64,000 bases of DNA from Halomonas eurihalina (lineage in GTDB: Bacteria; Pseudomonadota; Gammaproteobacteria; Pseudomonadales; Halomonadaceae). This document shows, one piece after another, positions 1 to 8,950 of this stretch (position 1 is the stretch's first letter; each line of letters opens with the position of its first letter). The position numbers and the translations under genes are program-made. The notes beneath the pieces are model-generated. The model worked only from the letters and a program-made list of their open reading frames with translations, was not told where the DNA came from and did no database searches. The stretch lies in NCBI RefSeq assembly GCF_008274785.1, contig NZ_VTPU01000004.1, positions 62,001 through 126,000 of the forward strand. The letters run 5' to 3'.

Positions 1-134
1 ACGCCGACCAGGGAGGTTAGCCCGCCGGTGACGATGCCTGCCAGATGCAGCGCGTAGATGACCATGGGAATGGTCGTATCGGGCTTGGGGTTGGACTCGA
101 CGACTATGGAGTCTTGGGATGAGTTCTCGTTCAT
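1..134 (-). CDS. DUF4870-like small membrane protein (partial)
   Basis: Only the first 44 codons are present; the rest lies beyond the left edge. The start codon is the ATG whose complement is at 132-134. The visible protein has a polar N-terminus rich in Ser and Asn, followed by the beginning of a hydrophobic segment (VIYALHLAGIVTGGLTSLVG). This pattern resembles DUF4870/Tic20-like small membrane proteins, which have three or four membrane helices and no firmly assigned role. The family call rests on one partial helix, so it is tentative. Confidence 0.5.
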   Translation of the reverse strand, partial: MNENSSQDSIVVESNPKPDTTIPMVIYALHLAGIVTGGLTSLVG

Positions 135-222
135 CGGTCATCCTTGAAGGTGAGTGAGCGTGATGGTTGCCCGGATCATGATACCTGGCACCGCAGCCGA
201 TGCCACCGGGCATGTTTTGGTG

Positions 223-603
223 TCAACGCAGCGGTCGGCTGATTTCCAGCAGATTGCCGTCCGGGTCGCGCAGATAGAGGGACTCGAGTTCACCAGTGGC
301 GCCCTGACGCTTGACAGGGCCCAGCTCGACGTCCACCGACAGGGCCTGCAGGTGGCGATGCACCTCGTCCAGGGGCAGTTGGCTGCGCAGGCACAGGTCC
401 AGGCTGCCCGGTGTCGGCGTGGCGGCACGGGGCTCTATGTCGGTGGCGGTCCAGTGCAGGCGCAGTGCCATGTCGCCGAGCATCAGGTCAACGCGCTCCC
501 GGTCGCGATAGCGCACATCGAGCCCCAGGACTCGACTATAGAAATCCACGGCACGGGAAATATCGGTCACGGTGATGACCAGATGGTCCAGACCTGACAG
601 CAT
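223..603 (-). CDS. VOC (glyoxalase/bleomycin-resistance fold) family protein
   Basis: A 126-aa protein with one vicinal-oxygen-chelate module pair. The N-terminus LDHLVITVTD gives the first metal ligand His, and the C-terminal LRDPDGNLLEI carries the usual Glu ligand. VOC proteins include glyoxalases, ring-cleaving dioxygenases and antibiotic-binding proteins; nothing here identifies the substrate. The start at 603 was chosen over a GTG or ATG ten codons upstream because AGGAGA lies just before it and the conserved first strand begins immediately after. It is divergent from the methyltransferase at 643, so a promoter for both must lie in 604-642. Confidence 0.85.
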   Translation of the reverse strand: MLSGLDHLVITVTDISRAVDFYSRVLGLDVRYRDRERVDLMLGDMALRLHWTATDIEPRAATPTPGSLDLCLRSQLPLDEVHRHLQALSVDVELGPVKRQGATGELESLYLRDPDGNLLEISRPLR

Positions 604-642
604 GCATGTCTCCTTCAACGATGTTTCCAGCAAGAGAATACG

Positions 643-1281
643 ATGATGCAGACGTGTCCGCTATGCGCATCGCCCGATATCGGGCTCTATCATCGTGGTA
701 ATGAACGTGAGTACCTCTCATGCAGACACTGTGAGCTCGTTTTCGTGCCCGCATGGCAACACCTGCCCGCGGCCGAGGAGAAGGCTGTCTATGATCAGCA
801 TGAGAACCATCCCGGCGACCCCGGTTATCGCCGCTTCCTTGGGCGCTTGTTCACACCGCTGGCGGCGCGGTTGGCGCCTGGTGCGCACGGGCTCGATTTC
901 GGCGCAGGGCCCGGGCCGACCCTGTCGCTGATGTTTGAAGAGGCTGGGCACTCGATGGCGATCTTCGATCCCTTCTATGCGCCGGACGCGTCAGTATGGC
1001 AACGACATTATGACTTCATCACCGCTACCGAGGTCGTCGAGCACCTCGCCGCGCCGGGCAGGGAAATCGAGCGCCTGCTCGACCGTCTGAGGCCTGGTGG
1101 CTGGCTGGGCCTGATGACCAAGCGCGTGCATCCGCGTGAGGCCTTCGGCGATTGGCACTATATCCGTGATCCCACTCATGTGACGTTTTTCTCCGAGTCG
1201 ACGTTTCAATGGCTGGGGCGTCGTTTCGACCTGGACGTGACCTTCCCCGCCGACGATGTCGTGCTGTTGCAGAAGCGATAA
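643..1281 (+). CDS. Class I SAM-dependent methyltransferase with N-terminal zinc ribbon
   Basis: A 212-aa protein. The N-terminus has a four-cysteine zinc ribbon (CPLCASP near residue 5 and CRHC near residue 27), followed by a Rossmann methyltransferase fold with a glycine-rich SAM loop (GLDFGAGPGP near residue 85) and a post-motif ATEVVEHL. This matches the methyltransf_22-like group, whose substrates are mostly unknown. The gene stands alone between the divergent VOC gene and a rho-independent terminator at 1387. Two ATG codons are adjacent at 643 and 646, and either could be used. Confidence 0.85.
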   Translation: MMQTCPLCASPDIGLYHRGNEREYLSCRHCELVFVPAWQHLPAAEEKAVYDQHENHPGDPGYRRFLGRLFTPLAARLAPGAHGLDFGAGPGPTLSLMFEEAGHSMAIFDPFYAPDASVWQRHYDFITATEVVEHLAAPGREIERLLDRLRPGGWLGLMTKRVHPREAFGDWHYIRDPTHVTFFSESTFQWLGRRFDLDVTFPADDVVLLQKR

Positions 1282-1386
1282 TCGGATGGTTTCCATAACA
1301 GGCCGTTATTGCAAGAAAGGGAATGCGCAAGGTGGTGAAAACCGTTTGGTCGGTATGTGAAGCCGGCGTATAGTCGGCTCGATACC

Positions 1387-1420
1387 GCGCCACGCCGCCA
1401 GCCGTGGCGCTTTCCTTCTT
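1387..1420 (+). terminator. Rho-independent terminator
   Basis: GCGCCACG (1387-1394) pairs perfectly with CGTGGCGC (1403-1410) and is followed by TTTCCTTCTT. It would end the methyltransferase transcript. It lies only about 20 bases before the start codon of the MFS gene. Confidence 0.7.
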
Positions 1421-1439
1421 ATTGCCACGAGAGCCTTGC

Positions 1440-2822
1440 ATGTCACGGCAACTGCTGCTCATGGCCCTGGCACCGTTGCTGGGATTGTTCATCCTCGCCA
1501 TCGGTAACGGGTCTCTCGCTACTCTGACCACCTTGCGTCTGGATTCCGCCGGTTATTCGCCCCAGGTCATCGGCTGGGTGTCGTCGGCCTATTTCATTGG
1601 CCTGGCCCTGGGCGCGCTGTTCAACGATCGCTTGCTGTTGGCGATCGGCCACATTCGCGCCTATGGCAGCTTCGCCTCTCTGGTGGCCGTGGCCGTGCTC
1701 CTGCAAGGCCTGTTTGCCGACCCTGCGGCCTGGTTCGTGCTTCGCCTGATCGGTGGCTGGGCCACGGTCGGAGTCTTCCTGGTCATCGAGAGCTGGCTGT
1801 TGACTGCCGGCGAGGCGAGGGTTCGAGGGCGCCTGCTGGCGCTCTACATGATCGCCATGTATGCCGCCGGCGTGGTGGGGCAATTGATGCTCGGTGTCGC
1901 CCAGTCCTTGGGAGACACCGCGCCGTTCATGATAATCGGCATGCTGGCCGCGCTCTCGGTGCTGCCCATGGCCATGATCCCCCGGGTGACGCCGTTGCTG
2001 GAGAAAGCAGAGCCGCTTTCACCGTTGCGCCTGATTACCCTGACACCCACCGGCGTGATGGGCAGCTTCGGCTCGGGATTGGCGGTGGCGGCGGTCTACA
2101 CCTTGTTGCCGCTTTATCTGCAGGGGCTTGGCCATGGTATCGATCGGGTCGGCCAGTTGATGGCGGTGATGGTGCTTGGGGCCATGTTGCTGCAGTACCC
2201 GGTGGGCCGCTGGTCGGATCGCCACGACCGGCAGATGGTCCTGATCTTGATGGGGGCTGCCTGTGTTCTGATTTCCGCCGGCATTATCTGGCTACCGCTG
2301 GGTGGCTGGGGCCTGGCTGGCTTGCTGTTCCTGCTCGGCGGCGGGGTGTTCTCGCTGTATCCGGTTGCGGTCGGCCACGCCGCCGACCGCGCTCCCGCCG
2401 GTGCCCTGGTGCGCATGAGCCAGGGGCTGCTGTTGATCAACGCTATCGGGGCGACCCTGAGTCCATCGGTCATCTCGCCGGTCATGGCGGTGGTGGGGGA
2501 CGAAGGACTGTTTTGGTGTATGGGCGTGTTGGGTGTCGCACTGGTGGGATTCTTCGCCTGGCGTCGCAGTGTACGCCCGGCGCCGGTGCCGGTCGCTCCC
2601 TTCTCGCCTGCCACGCCACTCAGTGCGGTGGGGGCTGAGCTGGCGGTGACCGACGAATGGGTGCAAGGCGCGCTGGAGCACGAGCATGTGGAGGACCTCT
2701 CCCGAGCCGTGCCCGATGTGGAAGTGGCTGAGCCCCTGATGGGGCCGCCGCCGCCCGATGAGGCCCATATTGCCTATTACGAGGATGATGAGGACTGCGC
2801 CGGGCCGAAAGGTGCGACCTAG
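1440..2822 (+). CDS. MFS transporter (YcaD-like)
   Basis: A 460-aa major facilitator superfamily permease of the inner membrane. About twelve hydrophobic segments can be counted, and a short loop after the second segment (NDRLLLAIGHIRAYG) stands where MFS proteins carry the conserved A motif. The arrangement resembles the YcaD/UMF2 group of uncharacterised carriers. After residue 380 a hydrophilic tail of about 75 residues, rich in Pro, Glu and Asp, extends into the cytoplasm and is longer than usual. The start at 1440 (MSRQLLL) gives a proper first helix; an in-frame start 12 codons earlier overlaps the preceding terminator and is unlikely. The substrate cannot be inferred. Confidence 0.85.
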   Translation: MSRQLLLMALAPLLGLFILAIGNGSLATLTTLRLDSAGYSPQVIGWVSSAYFIGLALGALFNDRLLLAIGHIRAYGSFASLVAVAVLLQGLFADPAAWFVLRLIGGWATVGVFLVIESWLLTAGEARVRGRLLALYMIAMYAAGVVGQLMLGVAQSLGDTAPFMIIGMLAALSVLPMAMIPRVTPLLEKAEPLSPLRLITLTPTGVMGSFGSGLAVAAVYTLLPLYLQGLGHGIDRVGQLMAVMVLGAMLLQYPVGRWSDRHDRQMVLILMGAACVLISAGIIWLPLGGWGLAGLLFLLGGGVFSLYPVAVGHAADRAPAGALVRMSQGLLLINAIGATLSPSVISPVMAVVGDEGLFWCMGVLGVALVGFFAWRRSVRPAPVPVAPFSPATPLSAVGAELAVTDEWVQGALEHEHVEDLSRAVPDVEVAEPLMGPPPPDEAHIAYYEDDEDCAGPKGAT

Positions 2823-2890
2823 GCATAATGGTTCATGAGGCCTTGTGAAAATAAGCTCGTGCGTCAGTCTTTGTCTGCCGAGGAGTCATT

Positions 2891-4678
2891 ATGACCCCCT
2901 ATACCGCGCCCGTCCGTGAACATCGTTTCGTACTTGAAGAGCTGCTCGAACACGAGGTCTTGTCGCTGCCTGGTTTCGAGGAGGTTGGTGCCGACCTGGT
3001 CGAAGCGGTGCTCGAGGAAGCCGCGCGTCTTACCGGAGACGTGTGGGCACTGCTGAATGCCAGTGGCGACCGACAGGGCTGCGTACGCCGCGATGATGGC
3101 GGCGTGAGCGTACCGGAAGGCTTTGCCGACGCCTATCGCGCCTACGCCGAAGGCGGTTGGAACGGTATCGGCGTCGATCAGGCGAATGGTGGGCAAGGAC
3201 TGCCCGAAGTGGTGGCCAGTGCTGTCCAGGAGATGCTGCATGGCGCCAACATGGCCCTGGGGCTGTGTCCGATGCTGACCGCCGGAGCCATCGAGGCGCT
3301 CATCCAGCATGGCGACGAAGCGTTATGCGAACGCTATCTGGCGCCGCTGGTCGAGGGGCGCTGGACGGGCACCATGAATCTCACCGAGCCCCAGGCTGGT
3401 TCCGATCTTTCCCAGGTGCGCACTCGGGCCAAGCCGAGCGGCGAGGACGGCGTGTATCGCCTGACCGGCCAGAAGATCTTCATCACCTGGGGCGAGCATG
3501 ACTGCGCCGAGAACATCCTTCACCTGGTGCTGGCACGCCTTCCCGATGCTCCCGAGGGCAACAAGGGGATCTCGCTGTTCCTGGTGCCCAAGTTTCTGGT
3601 CGATGACGGCGGTGCTCTGGGAGAGCGTAACGATGTCGTCTGTACTGCCCTGGAGCACAAGATGGGCATCCACGGCTCTCCGACCTGTGTGTTGAGTTTC
3701 GGCGAGCGAGAGGGCGCCATCGGCTATCTGGTCGGCGAGCCCGGGCGCGGGCTCAATCACATGTTCACCATGATGAACGCCGCGCGTCACAAGGTCGGCA
3801 TCCAGGGCATCGGCGTGGCCGAGCGCGCCTGTCAGCAGGCGCTGGCCTACGCCCAAGAGCGTCGGCAGGGGCGTCGAAATGGTGCTGAGTGCGCGATCGC
3901 CGAACATCTCGACGTGAAACGCATGCTGCTGTCGATGCGGGCACGCACCGATGCCCTGAGGGCCCTGGCACTGACATGCGCGGCCCAGATGGACAAGGCG
4001 CGCCATGCCGAGGAGGAGGAGACGAGGCAACGGGCGCAGGCCCGGGTCGATGTCCTGATTCCGGTGGTCAAGGCCTTTTCCACCGATCAGGCCGTGGAAA
4101 TCGCCTCCCTGGGCATCCAGGTGCACGGTGGTATGGGCTACATCGAGGAAACCGGTGCCGCCCAACTGCTGCGCGATGCGCGTATCGCGCCCATCTACGA
4201 GGGCACCAACGGTATCCAGGCGCTGGACCTCGCCGGTCGCAAACTGGGGCGTGATGGTGGTGCCGCTCTCGCCGCCCTGATCGATGACGTCGAAGCCACC
4301 GCCGCGGCGCTGTCGGCCCGCGAGGGGCTGATGGCCCTGGGCGAGAGCCTGGCCGGCGGGGCGGCCGATCTGCGCGCCGCCATGGCCGTGGTACTGGAGG
4401 GAGGTCGCGATCCCGAGCAGGGGGCTGACGCCATCCAGGCCTTCGCCACGCCTTTCCTGTCGCTGGTCGGTCATGTCCTGTGCGCCTGGCAGATGGGGCG
4501 CGCCGCTCTGGTAGCCGAAACGGCCTTGGTCGCCGGCAATACCGACCCCTTCTATCATGCCAAGCTGGCCGCCGCCGACCATGCCTTGCGTCACTGGTTG
4601 CCACTCGGACGCGCCCAGCGTGCGGTGATCGAGGCCGGCGTGGACAGCCTGTCGCGCTATGCTCCCGATAACGATTGA
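2891..4678 (+). CDS. Acyl-CoA dehydrogenase, DmdC-like (595 aa)
   Basis: A long-form FAD-dependent acyl-CoA dehydrogenase, about 200 residues longer than ordinary ACADs, as in the DmdC (3-methylmercaptopropionyl-CoA dehydrogenase) group. Visible motifs are the FAD/substrate stretch MNLTEPQAGSDL near residue 160, QKIFITWGEHD near 197, and the C-terminal signature IYEGTNGIQALDL near 436, followed by an extra C-terminal domain. It oxidises an acyl-CoA to an enoyl-CoA and passes electrons to ETF. The enoyl-CoA hydratase 91 bases downstream would act on the product. Whether the substrate is methylmercaptopropionyl-CoA or another acyl-CoA cannot be told. The start is preceded by GAGGAGT. Confidence 0.85.
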   Translation: MTPYTAPVREHRFVLEELLEHEVLSLPGFEEVGADLVEAVLEEAARLTGDVWALLNASGDRQGCVRRDDGGVSVPEGFADAYRAYAEGGWNGIGVDQANGGQGLPEVVASAVQEMLHGANMALGLCPMLTAGAIEALIQHGDEALCERYLAPLVEGRWTGTMNLTEPQAGSDLSQVRTRAKPSGEDGVYRLTGQKIFITWGEHDCAENILHLVLARLPDAPEGNKGISLFLVPKFLVDDGGALGERNDVVCTALEHKMGIHGSPTCVLSFGEREGAIGYLVGEPGRGLNHMFTMMNAARHKVGIQGIGVAERACQQALAYAQERRQGRRNGAECAIAEHLDVKRMLLSMRARTDALRALALTCAAQMDKARHAEEEETRQRAQARVDVLIPVVKAFSTDQAVEIASLGIQVHGGMGYIEETGAAQLLRDARIAPIYEGTNGIQALDLAGRKLGRDGGAALAALIDDVEATAAALSAREGLMALGESLAGGAADLRAAMAVVLEGGRDPEQGADAIQAFATPFLSLVGHVLCAWQMGRAALVAETALVAGNTDPFYHAKLAAADHALRHWLPLGRAQRAVIEAGVDSLSRYAPDND

Positions 4679-4769
4679 TCGCCCCATCGAAAGGAGCGAT
4701 TGCCGCCCAACCAAGCGTTCGCTAGGGTTGGGTTCGAAGCATCGTCGTTTCACAACATGAGGAGCTACC

Positions 4770-5543
4770 ATGAGCGAGCCGTTGATCGAGGTACGGGACA
4801 ACGCCGGTATCGTGCGTCTGACCATCAATCGTCCCAAGGCGCTCAATGCCTTGAACAGCGAAGTGATCGCCGAACTCGAGCGTCTGCTGAGCGATCTCGA
4901 AGGGCGTGACGACCTGCGTGCCGTGCTGCTCACCGGTGCCGGCGAAAAGGCCTTCGTGGCCGGTGCCGACATCACCGAGATGCGCAGCAAGACGCCGCAG
5001 CAGGCCCGCGACTTCGCCGGCCAGGCACTGAGGACCATCAAGCGGCTGGAGACCTTGCCGGTGCCGGTGGTGGCCCTGGTCAATGGCTTCTGTCTGGGCG
5101 GCGGCTGCGAGCTGGCGCTGGCCTGCGACTGGGCGGTGGCCAGCGACAATGCCGTCTTCGGTCAGCCCGAAGTGCAACTCGGCGTGATCCCCGGTTTCGG
5201 AGGGACACAACGGTTGCCGAGGCGGGTCGGGCCGGCCATGGCACTGGATCTGGTGACCACCGGGCGCAAGATCGATGCTGCAGAGGCGCTGCGCATCGGG
5301 CTGGTCAATCGCGTCATGGCCCAGGACGAACTTGAAGCCTATGCGGACGAGTTGGCCCGGCAGCTCGGCGGCAATGGACCGCAGGCGGTGCGCAGTGCCA
5401 AGCAGGCCGTGCATGATGGTCTGGATCAGGACCTGGACACTGCCCTGGCCCTGGAAAACAGCCTGTTTGCGCTATGCTTTGCGGGAGAGGAGCAGACCGA
5501 GGGCATGGGCGCCTTCGTCGAGAAGCGCAAGCCGAACTTCTGA
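4770..5543 (+). CDS. Enoyl-CoA hydratase (crotonase family)
   Basis: A 257-aa crotonase. The oxyanion-hole stretch AFVAGADI lies at residues 61-68, and both catalytic glutamates of true hydratases are present: E114 in GGGCELALA and E134 in QPEVQLG. It should hydrate trans-2-enoyl-CoA to 3-hydroxyacyl-CoA, most likely a short-chain substrate such as crotonyl-CoA. It follows the acyl-CoA dehydrogenase with only a 91-base gap and no clear terminator, so the two probably form one beta-oxidation-type unit. It ends 30 bases before a strong terminator. Confidence 0.9.
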   Translation: MSEPLIEVRDNAGIVRLTINRPKALNALNSEVIAELERLLSDLEGRDDLRAVLLTGAGEKAFVAGADITEMRSKTPQQARDFAGQALRTIKRLETLPVPVVALVNGFCLGGGCELALACDWAVASDNAVFGQPEVQLGVIPGFGGTQRLPRRVGPAMALDLVTTGRKIDAAEALRIGLVNRVMAQDELEAYADELARQLGGNGPQAVRSAKQAVHDGLDQDLDTALALENSLFALCFAGEEQTEGMGAFVEKRKPNF

Positions 5544-5572
5544 CGTCGCACTGCTGGTATCTTGCCTCGGAC

Positions 5573-5604
5573 GGCCACGGCATGACGCCGTGGCCATTTT
5601 GTTC
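5573..5604 (+). terminator. Rho-independent terminator
   Basis: GGCCACGGC (5573-5581) and GCCGTGGCC (5587-5595) form a perfect 9-bp stem with a 5-nt loop, followed by ATTTTGTT. It ends the dehydrogenase-hydratase unit. Confidence 0.8.
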
Positions 5605-5658
5605 GTTGTAACCGTCATCGGAACAGGTACTGTCGAGGCGACGAAGGGAGGGGGCTCA

Positions 5659-6111
5659 ATGGTCGTGCAGCTTGGACGTGCCGAGCCACGTCACCTGTCT
5701 ACCGTACTTGAGCTGGTACGTGCCTTTCATGAGGAAGAAGCTTTAGCGCTCGAAGAGGAACAGCGTATCAAGGCGGTAAGCATGTTGTTGGAGAACGACC
5801 ACTATGGGCACGTTTTTCTGATATATGCTGGAGATGACCTGGTCGGTTATCTCGCGGTGTGCTTCGGTTTCTCGATCGAGTTCGCCGGTCGCGATGCTTC
5901 TCTCGATGAGCTGTATGTCATCCCGGAGGCGCGTGGCCTGGGGACGGGTAGAGAAGCTCTCGTACGGCTTTCGGAGACGATGAGGGACAGTGGGATTGCC
6001 GCTTTGCATCTTGAGGTAGAGAAGTCGAATGATCGCGCGCGTGGCCTCTATCGTGACCTCGGGTTCACGCCTCGTGATCACTATGGGTTGATGTCAATGC
6101 CGTTGTTGTGA
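5659..6111 (+). CDS. GNAT family N-acetyltransferase
   Basis: A 150-aa single-domain GNAT. The acetyl-CoA pyrophosphate loop is VIPEARGLGTGREALV (about residues 90-105), and the C-terminal beta strand region reads LEVEKSNDRARGLYRDLGF, typical of N-acetyltransferases. The open frame extends far upstream inside the hydratase gene, but the start at 5659 is preceded by a purine-rich GAAGGGAGGG and gives the normal domain length. The substrate (amine, peptide or small molecule) is unknown. Confidence 0.85.
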   Translation: MVVQLGRAEPRHLSTVLELVRAFHEEEALALEEEQRIKAVSMLLENDHYGHVFLIYAGDDLVGYLAVCFGFSIEFAGRDASLDELYVIPEARGLGTGREALVRLSETMRDSGIAALHLEVEKSNDRARGLYRDLGFTPRDHYGLMSMPLL

Positions 6112-6203
6112 ACCTGGCTCGCGGACAAGGTCGAAGGCAATGCCGGTCAGACTGCATGGGCATGACATTCGAGGGGCCAACACAGGAAATCAGGGAGTGA
6201 TAG

Positions 6204-6899
6204 ATGAAAACCATCGGCCTGTTGGGCGGCATGAGCTGGGAATCCACCGAGAGTTACTATCGGGCACTCAATACCGGGGTCAAGGCGTCGTTGGGCGGGC
6301 TGCACTCGGCGCGGGTGGTGATGGTCAGCGTCGATTTCGCCGAGATCGAGGCGCTGCAACGCCAAGGAGACTGGAAGGCCATGGCGAGCATCCTGGTGCG
6401 GGAGGCGCGCCGTATCCAGGCCGCCGGGGCGGACATGCTGCTGATCGCCACCAATACCATGCATAAGGTGGCGCCCGAGGTGGCGGCGGCCATCGACATT
6501 CCATTGCTGCATATCGCCGATGCCACCGGAGAGCGGCTGGTGGTCGATGGCATGCAGCGCGTCGGCCTGCTGGGGACCCGCTTCACCATGGAGCAGGACT
6601 TCTACAAGGCCCGCCTGACCGAACGTTGCGGCATCGAGGTGCTGGTACCCGAGGAGCAGCAGCGGCAGCGAGTCCATCGGGTCATCTATGAAGAACTGTG
6701 CCAGGGGCGGATCGATCCGCGGTCGAAGGCCGAGTATCTCGAGATCATCGAGGCGTTGCGCCAGCGGGGAGCCGAAGCGGTGATTCTCGGCTGCACCGAA
6801 ATCGCCTTGCTGGTCAATCAGACGGACACGGACATGCCACTTTACGATACGACGGCGATCCACGCCGGTAGCGCCGTCGCCTTGGCGCTCGAGACTTGA
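6204..6899 (+). CDS. ygeA: Aspartate/glutamate racemase family protein, YgeA-like
   Basis: A 231-aa protein very close in sequence pattern to E. coli YgeA, a broad-spectrum amino acid racemase. It begins MKTIGLLGGMSWEST. In PLP-independent racemases two cysteines act as acid and base. Here the first position is Thr83 (in ATNTMHK) and the second is Cys197 (in GCTEI), the same pair as in E. coli YgeA. Racemisation of a D/L-amino acid such as homoserine is therefore the best guess, taken from the family. A GGGAGTGAT stretch precedes the ATG. Confidence 0.88.
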   Translation: MKTIGLLGGMSWESTESYYRALNTGVKASLGGLHSARVVMVSVDFAEIEALQRQGDWKAMASILVREARRIQAAGADMLLIATNTMHKVAPEVAAAIDIPLLHIADATGERLVVDGMQRVGLLGTRFTMEQDFYKARLTERCGIEVLVPEEQQRQRVHRVIYEELCQGRIDPRSKAEYLEIIEALRQRGAEAVILGCTEIALLVNQTDTDMPLYDTTAIHAGSAVALALET

Positions 6900-6978
6900 G
6901 AAGGCTTTGGCGACGGGCAGCGGGAAGGACGCGTTGGTAAAGTACAGGGTTCGCGAAATTAGCCAGGGGAGAGGCAAG

Positions 6979-7839
6979 GTGCGCATTACCCAGCTCAACA
7001 TCTATCCGGTCAAGTCGCTACGCGGGATCGGCCTGGAGACGGCATCGATCACCGCGCGAGGGTTCGCCTTCGACCGGCACTGGATGATCATCAATGACGA
7101 CAACCGTTTCGTGACTCAGCGGGAAGTGCCTGCCATGGCCCAGGTGCGGGTACGCCTCGAGCCGCAGGCGTTGATGCTCGAACATGACGATGCCACCGAG
7201 CCGCTGGTCGTCGAGTTCGGGCGTGACGAGGTGGCGCCACGGCTCGCTGTGCGTATCTGGAAGGATGACTGCGAGGCGCTGGACGAGGGCGCCGAGGCCT
7301 CCGCCTGGCTGACTGAGGTGCTTGGCCGGCCCGACGGAAGCCGCCTGAGGCTGGTGCGCTTTCCTGATAATCAGCGGCGTGATATCGACCCTGATCATCT
7401 GCACGGCGAGAGTGCCGAGACCGGTTTCGCCGATGGCTATTCCTTCCTGGTAACGTCCGAGGCGTCACTCGTGGCACTGAATGCGCGACTCTCCGACAAG
7501 GGGGGCGATGAGGTGCCGATGAGTCGGTTCCGGCCCAATATCGTGGTGCAGGGCGATGAGGCCTTCGACGAGCGGGAGTGGGCTGAGCTTGGCAGCGATG
7601 AGGCCGGGGTGCGCCTGGGGCTGCGCAAGCCCTGCAAGCGTTGCAAGATCATCACTCAGGATCAGTATACCGGCGTGGCGCCGGCACCCAAGGAGCCGCT
7701 CAAGACGTTGGTCGAGATGGCGACTCAGCCGGGCATGAAGGGGGCCTTCTTCGGCCAGAACGCGATCCTGCTGGCCGGCCAGGACAGGGAATTGCGGGTA
7801 GGCGACCGCCTGACCGTCTCGAGGTGCCACGCGGATTGA
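6979..7839 (+). CDS. MOSC domain protein (YcbX-like, lacking the ferredoxin domain)
   Basis: A 286-aa protein with an N-terminal MOSC beta-barrel domain (ITQLNIYPVKSLRGI at residues 2-16) and a C-terminal MOSC domain. The conserved cysteine that binds the molybdenum cofactor lies in KPCKRCKIITQD near residue 220. E. coli YcbX, which reduces N-hydroxylated base analogues, has an extra 2Fe-2S ferredoxin domain that is absent here, so electrons must come from a separate partner. The GTG at 6979 is preferred because AGGGGAGAGG lies upstream and the family sequence starts there; an in-frame start 24 codons upstream adds only low-similarity sequence. Confidence 0.85.
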   Translation: MRITQLNIYPVKSLRGIGLETASITARGFAFDRHWMIINDDNRFVTQREVPAMAQVRVRLEPQALMLEHDDATEPLVVEFGRDEVAPRLAVRIWKDDCEALDEGAEASAWLTEVLGRPDGSRLRLVRFPDNQRRDIDPDHLHGESAETGFADGYSFLVTSEASLVALNARLSDKGGDEVPMSRFRPNIVVQGDEAFDEREWAELGSDEAGVRLGLRKPCKRCKIITQDQYTGVAPAPKEPLKTLVEMATQPGMKGAFFGQNAILLAGQDRELRVGDRLTVSRCHAD

Positions 7840-7841
7840 AT

Positions 7842-8279
7842 ATGCTGGCCTGGTCTCTCGTGCCCGCCCGTGCAGGGGATGAGGCCTGGGCGGCAGCGCT
7901 GGTCGCCGACAACATGGCGTCGGCCGATCGACGCCATGGCATCGATTGGTGCCGTGCCCGCTTCACCGACGACTGGGAGATCGGCGAAAATTATCTGTTG
8001 TGGCTGGGTAAGGAACGCATCGGGTATCTGCGACTGTGGCAGGCTGAGGACCGAAGCTATCTTCAGGATATGCAGGTTGTCGCCGAGTATCGCGGTCGGG
8101 GGTGGGGAAATCTCATGCTGGATGAGGTCAAGGCGATGGCATGGTCGCGCGGCGCGCATGCCATTCGGCTCAAGGTCTTCGAGGATAGTCCCGCTCTGCA
8201 ACTTTATTGGCGACACGGGTTCGAGGCCCTCATGCATGAGCCTCCCCTTATCGGCATGGAGTGGTCACGGCTTCGGTAA
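7842..8279 (+). CDS. GNAT family N-acetyltransferase
   Basis: A 145-aa GNAT, two bases after the stop of the MOSC gene and so probably co-transcribed. The CoA-binding loop is VVAEYRGRGWGNLML (about residues 79-93), and the region RLKVFEDSPALQLYWRHGFE is the usual strand-helix-strand end of the fold. An upstream TTG is possible, but the ATG at 7842 gives a normal length. The substrate is unknown. Confidence 0.85.
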   Translation: MLAWSLVPARAGDEAWAAALVADNMASADRRHGIDWCRARFTDDWEIGENYLLWLGKERIGYLRLWQAEDRSYLQDMQVVAEYRGRGWGNLMLDEVKAMAWSRGAHAIRLKVFEDSPALQLYWRHGFEALMHEPPLIGMEWSRLR

Positions 8280-8299
8280 GCCGGCGGCCTGAACGACGA

Positions 8300-8950
8300 T
8301 CAGCGGGCCGGGTCGATCAGGCCGCCGAGTGAGGCGTTGCGGCGGAACCAGCCGGCGATGCTGGCCCGGGGCAAGCGGGTCGGCAGCACCTCGTGGGGAA
8401 TCGTTTCGGCGAGAAAGCAGACGAAAGTGCCGGCTTCAGGGCGGACGCGTGCCACTTCGCGGTCGTCGTCCGGCGAGTAGATGACCATCTCGCCCCCGCC
8501 GTCCGAGGGCCAGTCGGGAGTCAGGTAGCCGACCGTGGAAATCACGCGATTGGCGCGTCCCTGGAAGCTGTCCAGGTGGCGTCGGTAGAAGGCGCCAGGC
8601 GGGTAGTGGGCGAAATGGGCCTCGTACTCGAAGAGTCCCAGGAACAGCGCCTGGTTCAAGGCTCGCTGGAGATCGCCCATGGCCTCGAGATAATGACGCT
8701 GGGCCTGGCTCTCGCGGTCCAGCCAGCGGATGGCGTCACCGCGCACATCGCGACGCAGATGATGGTTGTCGCCACGGCCGATGCCAGCGGCAACCAGGGC
8801 GTCGCGTTCCGTCATGGCGTCGAGTTCGGCATGCAAGGCCTCGCACAGGGGCGCGGACAGGAAGGATGGTCCTACGTACCAGCCTTGGGTGACCAGACTG
8901 TCGATCAGTTCGCCCAGACGGGCCTCGGGGAGGCGTGGCGAGTAGCTCAT
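8300..8950 (-). CDS. 2OG-Fe(II) oxygenase (prolyl hydroxylase-like)
   Basis: A 216-aa double-stranded beta-helix dioxygenase. The iron-binding triad is visible as HLD in FYRRHLDSFQG (about residues 128-130) and a distal His in TIPHEVLPT (about 189), with the 2-oxoglutarate-binding Arg in RASIAGWFR. Such enzymes hydroxylate proteins or small molecules using O2 and 2-oxoglutarate. Its start overlaps the stop of the upstream Nudix gene by four bases (8947-8950), which indicates translational coupling. An 11-bp inverted repeat (8282-8292 and 8317-8327) spans its 3' end. Confidence 0.85.
   Translation of the reverse strand: MSYSPRLPEARLGELIDSLVTQGWYVGPSFLSAPLCEALHAELDAMTERDALVAAGIGRGDNHHLRRDVRGDAIRWLDRESQAQRHYLEAMGDLQRALNQALFLGLFEYEAHFAHYPPGAFYRRHLDSFQGRANRVISTVGYLTPDWPSDGGGEMVIYSPDDDREVARVRPEAGTFVCFLAETIPHEVLPTRLPRASIAGWFRRNASLGGLIDPAR

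Noticed and set aside
3323..5149. 608-codon minus-strand open frame
   Set aside because: It runs opposite the acyl-CoA dehydrogenase and hydratase genes, both of which are certain.
5275..5658. Long N-terminal extension of the first GNAT gene
   Set aside because: The extension overlaps the hydratase gene and a terminator. The ribosome binding site and domain length fit the start at 5659.
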